NCBI RefSeq assembly: GCF_026343295.1
Contig: NZ_JAPELY010000005.1
Location: 248,001 to 312,000 of the forward strand
DNA: 64,000 bases
Direction of reading: 5' to 3'
DNA from: Streptomyces sp. NBC_00083
GTDB lineage: Bacteria > Actinomycetota > Actinomycetes > Streptomycetales > Streptomycetaceae
Shown here: positions 58,501 through 64,000 of the stretch, one piece after another
Position numbering within the stretch: position 1 is the stretch's first letter
How the letters are laid out: each line of letters begins with the position of its first letter
Notes under the pieces: generated by a model
What the model was told of the DNA's origin: nothing
The model's database searches: none
The model's input: the letters and a program-made list of their open reading frames with translations, nothing else
Made by a program: the position numbers and the translations under genes

Positions 58501-59187
58501 ACCCCGGGTCCGGCGACCACACCCATGCCCGCCCCGGCCCCCGCGGCACCGGCCCCCGCCGCTGCCCCCGCCCCGGCACCGGCACCGGCACCCGCACCCG
58601 CACCCGCACCCGCCGTCCAGCGGGCCGCCGCGCCGCCCACCCCGCTGCGCAAGGTGCGCCTCCCCGGGCCCGCCCCGCTCCAGCGCATGGAGATCGCTGG
58701 GCCGCCGCTCGCCTCCGCCCGGCCGCTCACCACCCGGCACCAGGACACACCGGGCCCCGTGGGCGCCGCACCCGCGCCCGCGCCGCTCAGGCAGGCGGCG
58801 CCCGCCACCGACGACAGCCGTCCGGTGGTGCCGCTGCGCGGTCCCGCCGCGCCCCTCGGGATGGTGCAGCGCTCGGTGCAACGCGCCCCCGCACAGGACA
58901 CGCCCCCCGTCGTCCCCGTACGCCGTGCGCACCCCCTGCCCGCCCCGACGCCGCCGCAGCCCGCGCCGGCGTTCGCCGCCCCCGTACAGCGGCAGGCGGA
59001 CCCGCCGGCCGTGCGCACCGCCACCCAGACCTCCGCAGCGGCCACCGCGGCGGAACCCGCCGAGGAGCCCCAACAGCCCACCGATCTCGACGCGTTGGCA
59101 CGGCGGCTCGTCGCGCCGCTCTCGCGTCTGCTCCGCGCCGAACTGCGCGGCGACCGCGAACGGATCGGGCGGCTGCGCGACCGCTGA
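55555..59187 (+). CDS. Giant Pro/Ala-rich eCIS protein with about thirty VQR-type motifs
   Basis: A 1210-residue low-complexity protein. The start MALFKRRRNRPAE is basic. The body is Pro, Ala, Thr, Gly and Ser with about thirty VQR-type motifs (AVQRSATP, AVQRSAAP, VVQRP and RR variants), spaced roughly 20-60 residues apart. The C-terminal 40 residues are a charged helix (DLDALARRLVAPLSRLL, then GDRERIGRLRDR). No enzyme motif, signal peptide or membrane helix. Proteins in other eCIS loci, including DUF4157-type ones, carry similar VQR/LQR tags. A scaffold, cargo-loading or extended tape-like role is conceivable. Only six bases separate it from the previous stop. Confidence 0.75.
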   Translation: MALFKRRRNRPAEAGGAAALDAAATPSASSEPSPSPSPARGDGGWAAAPAIQRALAAPRLTAEAGFGATLAAHQDLSVVRPLTHAVSPSAPHGVLHNAVTPVAGRPSELPLPLLRLPVAGRTPEAPSDADAGTGTDSGPAWPGSAPRASQGAGPGASQGAGAGAVQRSAAPASPAASGPGPVRGPGPAAVQRSATPVSPPAGGPGSAPGAAPVAVQRSAAPAATPPRAATPSAAAPEATPTPAVQRAVEPPTAPGTAPAARRSAAPQQGPATTPAVPTTPGTPGTPPVARRTATAPDATVNTPGTPGHPPTAQRSATPSPAGPAGPGTPPAVQRSAATPSTGPVAPPAVQRSATTPPAGPARPGTPPAVRRSATAPSTGPATPPAVQRSATAPNAPAAPGTPPVVQRPTTPAAITPGAPGTRPAVQRPAAPNPPAAPRTAPAVQRSATPRPAASNTPATSGTSPAVQRSAAPSAGPANTPAGPGTPPAAPPAGPGTAQGAPGTSPAVQRSATPANRPANTGPGAPPAAQRPAAPPAGPAAPGTGPAVQRSATPPNRPADTPAGPGTPAAVQRPATPPAGTAHTPAPPGTGPAVQRSATPPNRPADTPPAPGTPGTPPVVRRSATPPRGPATTPAAPGATPPGPAERPRTSAAPGTAPGSSAATPPVQRSAASSDRRDSPAPSASTPPVERAIGRAIEPVSNSGTEPSPAAAPDVPSVQRAAAPARGPASATPAPPTRTSPIGAPIRRAATAPGGQAPRQGEAPRAGGSPAAPAASGSAPSTPAVQRAVASPAEAHQGAPGVAPSAAAPSAGPAGPRSAEAPGVASGAAPEVRRAAVTPPSRPGAAAPSVPGSEGGSALPVRGTLGERGPAQPGPSVQRALAEPTPPTAGRPLPVQRAATPRSLTSAPRPVRPSYQLDPVGTVRPAPVRAPAPAPAVPVDIPAAPAPAPAPPVQRKPVVRRVSRVQSTAPDAPRRRPLIGAPITPGPATTPMPAPAPAAPAPAAAPAPAPAPAPAPAPAPAVQRAAAPPTPLRKVRLPGPAPLQRMEIAGPPLASARPLTTRHQDTPGPVGAAPAPAPLRQAAPATDDSRPVVPLRGPAAPLGMVQRSVQRAPAQDTPPVVPVRRAHPLPAPTPPQPAPAFAAPVQRQADPPAVRTATQTSAAATAAEPAEEPQQPTDLDALARRLVAPLSRLLRAELRGDRERIGRLRDR

Positions 59188-59234
59188 CCCGCACGACCTG
59201 CCCGTAACCACTCCCACCGACGGAAGACCACCCC

Positions 59235-59672
59235 ATGCCCACCACCCTTGACCCCGGCTCCACCGTCTTCTTCAAGCTGACCATCGACGGCCAGAACCTC
59301 GGCCTGTTCAACGGCTGCGACGGTCTCGCCTCCGAGGTCGAGGTGGAACAGCGCCAGGAGGGCGGCAACAACGGGTTCGTGTGGCAGCTGCCCACCCGGG
59401 TCACGTTCTCCACGATCCGGCTGACCCGGCCGCTGACCGCCGACACCTCCAAGGTCGCCTCCTGGATCTCCTCGCTCGCCACCGGCATCACCCGGCCCAC
59501 GGCGCAGATCGCGGCGCTGCGCGCCGACGGTTCGATCGTCGCGCAGTGGGGTCTGGTCGAGGTGCTTCCGGTGCGCTGGACGGGCCCGAGCCTGGATCCG
59601 GCGAGCCCGAGCGTGGCCACCGAGACCCTGGAGATCGCCCACCACGGCTTCACCGACGCGGGAGGTGCGTGA
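59235..59672 (+). CDS. cis5: Second gp19-like tube protein (tube initiator/adaptor)
   Basis: A 145-residue gp19-family protein: PTTLDPGSTVFFKLTIDGQ, then NLGLFNGCDGLASEVEVEQ and THRVTFSTIRL-like strands. It is diverged from the main tube protein. Contractile systems use such a paralogue as the adaptor between the spike/baseplate and the tube (Afp5-type). It is followed by the LysM protein, whose start overlaps its stop. Assigned by family and by the conserved gene order. Confidence 0.85.
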   Translation: MPTTLDPGSTVFFKLTIDGQNLGLFNGCDGLASEVEVEQRQEGGNNGFVWQLPTRVTFSTIRLTRPLTADTSKVASWISSLATGITRPTAQIAALRADGSIVAQWGLVEVLPVRWTGPSLDPASPSVATETLEIAHHGFTDAGGA

Positions 59673-59674
59673 GC

Positions 59675-60400
59675 ATGGCCGCTCCCGTCGGAGGCAAGGC
59701 CGCCAAGGGCCTCTCCCGTGCCACCCTCGCCATCCACCAGCCGCCCACCGACCTGGGCGGCTCCATGGGCGGAAAGCTCGGCGAGGTCAAGTTCCAGTTC
59801 AACCCGTCGCAGGTGCAGATGGGCCGGTCCGCCAACTGGATCACCATGCCCGCCGTCTCCTACAACCGGGGCGCGCCGCCGAAGTTCACCGGCGCGATGC
59901 CGGCCTCGCTCCAGCTGGAGGTGTTCCTCGACGCCTCGGGCACGCCCAGCTCCAACACCGTGCAGAGCCAGGTGGAGCTGCTGCTCTCGTGCTGCGAGGT
60001 GACCTCGCAGAGCATCAGCGCGAAGGCGCCGTCCCCGCCGTGGGTGGAGTTCAGCTGGGGTTCGTTCTCGACGGTCCAGTTCGTCGCGTACGTCACCAGT
60101 GTCAGCGCCAACTACACCCTGTTCAGCCCCAACGGCACTCCCCTGCGCGCCACCTGCAGCCTCGCGCTGACCGAGGTCGCCAGCGAGACCAAGCGCCAGA
60201 ACCCCACATCGGGCGCCCTCTCGGCGCGCCGCGTGCACCGCACGGTCGCCGGGGACACCCTGGCCTCCCTCGCGTGGCGCGAGTACGGCGACGCCACCCA
60301 GTGGCGCGTCATCGCCGAGGCCAACGAGATCGACGATCCGATGCGGCTGCGCCCCGGCACCGAGCTGCTGCTGCCCGCGTCCTCGGAGGAAACCCCGTGA
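59675..60400 (+). CDS. cis7: LysM-containing eCIS baseplate protein (Afp7-type)
   Basis: A 241-residue protein. The first 175 residues (KFQFNPSQVQMGRSANWIT, then LQLEVFLDASG) form the baseplate/tube-adaptor domain of Afp7/gp53-like proteins. The last 55 residues are a LysM motif (TVAGDTLASLAWREYGDATQ, LRPGTELLLP), here a structural baseplate module rather than a wall binder. GGAGG at 59661-59665 favours ATG 59675; a GTG at 59669 overlaps the preceding stop. Its own stop overlaps the spike start (GTGA). Confidence 0.87.
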   Translation: MAAPVGGKAAKGLSRATLAIHQPPTDLGGSMGGKLGEVKFQFNPSQVQMGRSANWITMPAVSYNRGAPPKFTGAMPASLQLEVFLDASGTPSSNTVQSQVELLLSCCEVTSQSISAKAPSPPWVEFSWGSFSTVQFVAYVTSVSANYTLFSPNGTPLRATCSLALTEVASETKRQNPTSGALSARRVHRTVAGDTLASLAWREYGDATQWRVIAEANEIDDPMRLRPGTELLLPASSEETP

Positions 60401-62331
60401 CCGAGAAGACCTTCACCACCGTCCTGCACGTCCAGCTGGGCGGCACCGTACTCCCCGACCCCCTCGCGCTGCGGCTCGTCGAGGGCTGGGTGGACTCCTC
60501 GGTCAACGTGCCGGCCGCCTTCCAGCTCACGTTCAGCGACGGCGACAGCAAGATCACCAAGAAGTTCCCGATGCTGAAGATCGGGGCGAAGGTGATCATC
60601 AGCCCGTTCACCGACGGCAGGCGCGGCGAGCCGCTGATGACCGGCGAGGTCACCGGCCTGGAAGTGGACTCCGAGCCCGGCGTGGGCCGCCACCTGCTGG
60701 TGCGCGGCTACGACCCCGGTCACCGCCTGCTGCGCAACCGCCGCGTCGAGGGCTACCCGAACATGACGGCCTCCGACATCGTGCGCCGCGTCGCCGGACA
60801 GAACGGCCTCAAGATCGGCAAGATCGAGTCGACGTCCACGGTGTACGACCTGGCGACCCAGCCCAACATCACCGACTGGGACTTCCTGTCGCGGCTGGCC
60901 GCCGAGAACGACGTGCGCCTGTCCTTCGACAACATGGGCAAGCTCAACTTCGCGGGCCTCGACCCGGCTTCGGGCGCCCCCTCCGACACCACCCCGGCCG
61001 CGCAGAGCCCGTACGTCCTGGACTTCGGCGCGAACAACCTGCACAGCCGGGCCACGATGACGGCGGCCGGACAGGTCCGGAAGGTCAACGTGCGCGGCTG
61101 GGACATGCGCACCCGGCAGAAGCTCCAGTCGCCGCAGCCCGCGGTCAAGAGCAAGGACATCGACGCCGACATGACCCCGGGCCAGGTGACGCTGCCCTTC
61201 GGCGCCTCCGAACTCACCGCCACCCAGGTCCCGTACACCACCCTGTCCCAGGTCACGCACGCCGCGCAGGCCCTCGCCGACGACGTGACGGGCGCCTTCG
61301 CCGAGCTGGAGGTCGCCGTCACCGGCAACCCCGCGCTCACGCCGGGCACCCCCATCGCCGTCAAGGGCGCGGGCTTCCCCTTCGAGGGCAAGTACACCGC
61401 GACCGGCGTCCGTCACGTCTTCGCCTCCGGCGACCTGTACACGACCTGGCTGACCGTCTCGGGCCGCCAGTTCCGTTCGCTGTACGGGCTCGCCGCGGGC
61501 GGCACCGACCAGGCGCCCCCGATGCCGGGCGTCGCGGTCGCGCTCGTCACCAACACCAAGGACCCGCTGCGCATGGGCCGGGTCAGGCTGTCGTTCCCGT
61601 GGCTGTCCGCCACGTACGAGAGCGACTGGTGCCGGGTCGCCCAGTTCGGCGGCCGCGACGGCGGCGGGCTGCTGCTGCCCGAGGTCAACGACGAGGTGCT
61701 GTGCGCCTTCGACCGCGGCTCCCTGGAGCACCCGTACGTCATCGCGGGGCTCTACAACGGCGTCGACAAGCACACCCGCGAACCCGACAACTACCCGGCC
61801 GTCGACCCGACGAGCGGGCAGATCAACTGGCGCTCCCTGACCGGCCGCAGCGGGCACACCGTCGAGATCCTCGAAGAGGGCGGCGCCGCGCGGATGTCGA
61901 GCGGCATCCGGCTGCGCACCGGCAAGGGCCGGCTGCACATCCAGATGAACGAGGCGCAGACCTCGATCACCATCAACAGCAACGGCAGCGTCGAGATCAA
62001 GGGCAACCGGTCCGTCGACATCGATGCGGGCGCCGACCTGTCCCTGAAGGCCGGCGGAATGATCAACATGAGGGCGGGCGGCGCCATCGAGATCGGCGCG
62101 GGTATGGGCGTCAACATCGACGCGGGGGGCGAGTTCACCGCGAAGGCCGGTGGCGAGGCGTCCGTCCTCGCGGGCGGCGTGGTGACGGTGGACGCGCTGG
62201 GCGAAGTGGTCCTCAACGCGGTCGCCAACACCACGATCAACGGCGGCACCGTCATCCTGAACGGTCTGGGTGGCCTGCTCCTGAACACCCCCGCGGGCAT
62301 GCCGCTGGCCAACGGCATGCCGGTCCTCTAG
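60397..62331 (+). CDS. cis8: VgrG/gp5-gp27-like central spike protein
   Basis: A 644-residue VgrG-like spike. Residues 1 to about 360 are the gp27/late-control part (DWDFLSRLAAENDVRLSF). An OB-fold gp5-like part follows (GRVRLSFPWLS, QFGGRDGGGLLLPEVNDEV). The C-terminus is a beta-helix needle with repeated ININ-/VDIDAGADLSLKAGG-type strands, ending in GMPLANGMPVL, where a PAAR tip could dock. Spikes form the trimer at the tip of the inner tube. The GTGA overlap couples it to the LysM gene. There is no catalytic lysozyme motif. Confidence 0.93.
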   Translation: MTEKTFTTVLHVQLGGTVLPDPLALRLVEGWVDSSVNVPAAFQLTFSDGDSKITKKFPMLKIGAKVIISPFTDGRRGEPLMTGEVTGLEVDSEPGVGRHLLVRGYDPGHRLLRNRRVEGYPNMTASDIVRRVAGQNGLKIGKIESTSTVYDLATQPNITDWDFLSRLAAENDVRLSFDNMGKLNFAGLDPASGAPSDTTPAAQSPYVLDFGANNLHSRATMTAAGQVRKVNVRGWDMRTRQKLQSPQPAVKSKDIDADMTPGQVTLPFGASELTATQVPYTTLSQVTHAAQALADDVTGAFAELEVAVTGNPALTPGTPIAVKGAGFPFEGKYTATGVRHVFASGDLYTTWLTVSGRQFRSLYGLAAGGTDQAPPMPGVAVALVTNTKDPLRMGRVRLSFPWLSATYESDWCRVAQFGGRDGGGLLLPEVNDEVLCAFDRGSLEHPYVIAGLYNGVDKHTREPDNYPAVDPTSGQINWRSLTGRSGHTVEILEEGGAARMSSGIRLRTGKGRLHIQMNEAQTSITINSNGSVEIKGNRSVDIDAGADLSLKAGGMINMRAGGAIEIGAGMGVNIDAGGEFTAKAGGEASVLAGGVVTVDALGEVVLNAVANTTINGGTVILNGLGGLLLNTPAGMPLANGMPVL

Positions 62332-62341
62332 GAGAGTCGAG

Positions 62342-62782
62342 ATGAGCGAACATTTCGTCGGGGCCGGCTGGGCCTTCCCGATGCGCACCGAGCCGGGCGG
62401 CGGCATCGCCCTGGCCCGGCGCGACCGCGAGATCGAGGAGTCCATGCGTCTGGTCCTCGCGACGGCGCCGGGCGAGCGGCCGATGCGCCCCGAATTCGGC
62501 TGTGCCGTCCACGACTTGGTGTTCGCGCCCGTCAACGACGCCACCGCCGGGCGCATCCGCTACGAGGTGCGCACCTCGCTGGACCGCTGGGAGCCCCGGA
62601 TCGAGGTCGAGGACGTCACGGTGACTCCGGCGCCCGACGAGCCGACCGTGCTCCACATCGACGTGCGCTACTCGGTGCGGGGCACCAACAACCCGCGCAG
62701 CCTCGTCTTCCCCTTCTATGTGATTCCCTCCGAGGGCGGCGACGAGCCAGGCCCGACGGCCGGCGAAAGCGAACGACACTGA
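62342..62782 (+). CDS. cis9: gp25/GPW-like baseplate wedge protein
   Basis: A 146-residue gp25-family protein. LARRDREIEESMRLVLATAPGERPMRPEFGC contains the EPR-like core of the family (here RPEFG), and VHDLVFAPVNDATAGRIRYEV follows. In contractile systems gp25 seeds sheath polymerisation at the baseplate. It follows the spike by ten bases, and its stop overlaps the next start (TGATG). Confidence 0.92.
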   Translation: MSEHFVGAGWAFPMRTEPGGGIALARRDREIEESMRLVLATAPGERPMRPEFGCAVHDLVFAPVNDATAGRIRYEVRTSLDRWEPRIEVEDVTVTPAPDEPTVLHIDVRYSVRGTNNPRSLVFPFYVIPSEGGDEPGPTAGESERH

Positions 62783-64000
62783 TGGCCCTGCCCGCACCCC
62801 ACCTCGACGACCGCCGCTTCCAGCAGTTCGTCGACGACGCCAAGCGCTACATCCAGCAGCGCTGCCCGGAATGGAGCGACCACAACGTCTCCGACCCGGG
62901 TGTCACCCTGATCGAGGCCGTCGCGCACATGGCCGACCAGGTCGTGTACCGCCTCAACCGCGTGCCCGAGAAGAACCAGCTGGCCTTCCTCGACCTGCTG
63001 GGCGTCACCCTGTTCCCGCCGTCGGCGGCGCGCGCGGCGGTGACGTTCTGGCTCTCGGCGCCGCAGCCGGAGCCGGTCGTGCTGCCCCGGGGCACCGAGG
63101 TCGCCACCGGCCGCACCGAGACCGAGGAGGCGGTGGTCTTCGCCTCCGAGGACGATCTGACGATCGTGCCGTGCAGCCTCTCCCACGTGCTGCGCCAGCC
63201 CGCCGCGTCCAAGCCGGAGGACTGCTCGCAGGACGTGCTCGGCGGCACCGACGTGTCGGTGTTCAGCTCCGGCCCGCTCCCCGGCGACGTGCTGCTCTTC
63301 GGCCTGTCGGCGGCGCTGCCGCACTGCACCGCCGCGCTGCGCCTGGAGAGCCGCGTCGACGGTGTCGGCGTCGACCCGCGCCAGCCCCCGCTGGTGTGGG
63401 AGGCGTGGACGGCCGACGGCTGGAGCGAGTGCGAGGTCGCCGAGGACTCCACCGGCGGCCTCAACCGCCCCGGTGAGGTCATCCTGCACATGCCGGCCGC
63501 GCACGCCGTCTCCCGGATGGGCGGTCTCGACGCGGGCTGGCTGCGCTGCCGGGTCGTGGAGGCCGCGCCCGGCCAGCCGTTCTACAGCGTCTCGCCGACC
63601 GTGCGCGGCGCCTCCGCCTTCACCATCGGCGGCACCACCCGCGTCTCGCACGCGGAGTCGGTGCGCGACGAGTCGCTCGGCGACTCCGAGGGCGTACCCG
63701 GACAGCGGCTCATGCTCGTGCACGCGCCCGTCGTCGGCGGCGTACGCCTGGAGATCTCGGCGGGCGAGGGCTGGGAGGAGTGGGAGATGGTGGGCGACTT
63801 CGCCTCCTCGGCCCCCTTCGACCGGCACTTCACCCTGGACGCGGCCACCGGCGAGATAGCCTTCGGCCCCGCCGTGCGCCAACCCGACGGCACCGTCCGG
63901 CAGTTCGGCGCCGTCCCCATCAAGGGCGCCGCCATCCGCGCCTCCCGCTACGGCACCGGCGGCGGCCGCTCCGGCAATGTGGCCCGCGGCGCCATCCAGG
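62782..64000 (+). CDS. cis11: J-like baseplate wedge protein, 5' part
   Basis: The window ends inside this gene; 406 codons are present. The N-terminus LDDRRFQQFVDDAKRYIQQ followed by PEWSDHNVSDPGVTLIEAVAHMADQVVYRLNRVPEK is the gpJ/gp6-like (Afp11-type) baseplate assembly start. It forms the ring of wedges that holds the sheath and tube. ATG 62782 overlaps the gp25 stop. Downstream genes for further wedge, fibre and tape-measure proteins should lie outside. Confidence 0.92.
   Translation, partial: MALPAPHLDDRRFQQFVDDAKRYIQQRCPEWSDHNVSDPGVTLIEAVAHMADQVVYRLNRVPEKNQLAFLDLLGVTLFPPSAARAAVTFWLSAPQPEPVVLPRGTEVATGRTETEEAVVFASEDDLTIVPCSLSHVLRQPAASKPEDCSQDVLGGTDVSVFSSGPLPGDVLLFGLSAALPHCTAALRLESRVDGVGVDPRQPPLVWEAWTADGWSECEVAEDSTGGLNRPGEVILHMPAAHAVSRMGGLDAGWLRCRVVEAAPGQPFYSVSPTVRGASAFTIGGTTRVSHAESVRDESLGDSEGVPGQRLMLVHAPVVGGVRLEISAGEGWEEWEMVGDFASSAPFDRHFTLDAATGEIAFGPAVRQPDGTVRQFGAVPIKGAAIRASRYGTGGGRSGNVARGAIQ

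Noticed and set aside
41013..64000. Integrated prophage
   Set aside because: There is no integrase, terminase, portal, capsid or lysis gene. The DUF4255 cap, AAA ATPase and LysM baseplate genes are diagnostic of an eCIS rather than a phage.

Overview
The window is high-GC chromosomal DNA from an actinomycete, almost certainly a Streptomyces. The evidence is frequent GTG starts, dense GTGA/ATGA stop-start overlaps, a GlgE-type glycogen/trehalose pathway, a snapalysin with a divergent LysR regulator, a mycothiol-type DsbA-fold reductase, an AfsR-like SARP regulator and a Streptomyces-type contractile injection system (eCIS). I saw no tRNA, rRNA, CRISPR array or intact insertion sequence.

Layout. 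0-1 kb: end of a SpoIIE-type phosphatase gene and a MinD/ParA-like ATPase. 1-6.7 kb: alpha-glucan genes glgE-glgB, with a convergent GT4 glycogen/maltose-1-phosphate synthase. 6.9-18.4 kb: a PucR-type regulator, an orphan transketolase half, then an unusual locus. A LuxR-type regulator is divergent from a 73-aa secreted peptide carrying the motif DDSNWT twice. The peptide is the first gene of a same-strand run: sugar nucleotidyltransferase, NmrA-like protein, degenerate IS701-like transposase, maltokinase, a free-standing hexose-phosphate-mutase domain, a DsbA-fold reductase and a thioredoxin-reductase-like flavoprotein. The second half is tied together by overlapping stop/start codons. This is the best candidate here for an undescribed system.

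18.4-41 kb: mostly ordinary chromosome (lytic transglycosylase, quinone oxidoreductase/NTF2 pair with LysR, MocR regulator with hydrolase, EEP nuclease, FUSC exporter, snapalysin/LysR, M23 peptidase, amino-acid permease, VWA protein, two-component system, metG). Within it lies a tryptophanyl-tRNA synthetase gene preceded by a 17-codon leader with tandem Trp codons and a terminator hairpin, a textbook transcription attenuator. As read, the synthetase gene carries a one-base frameshift.

41-64 kb: a Streptomyces eCIS locus. It holds a LuxR-type pseudo-receiver, DUF4255 cap protein, AAA ATPase, sheath, tube, small assembly-type proteins, a 1210-aa Pro/Ala-rich protein with about thirty VQR-type motifs, a second tube-like protein, a LysM baseplate protein, VgrG/gp5-like spike, gp25 and the start of the J-like baseplate protein. 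Inserted on the opposite strand are two paralogous single-pass membrane proteins with different surface domains and a large SARP/NB-ARC/TPR regulator. The tape measure, fibres and effectors must lie beyond the right edge.

Intergenic DNA at 29.2-29.6 kb and 44.4-45.1 kb carries the same family of GC-rich repeat modules.
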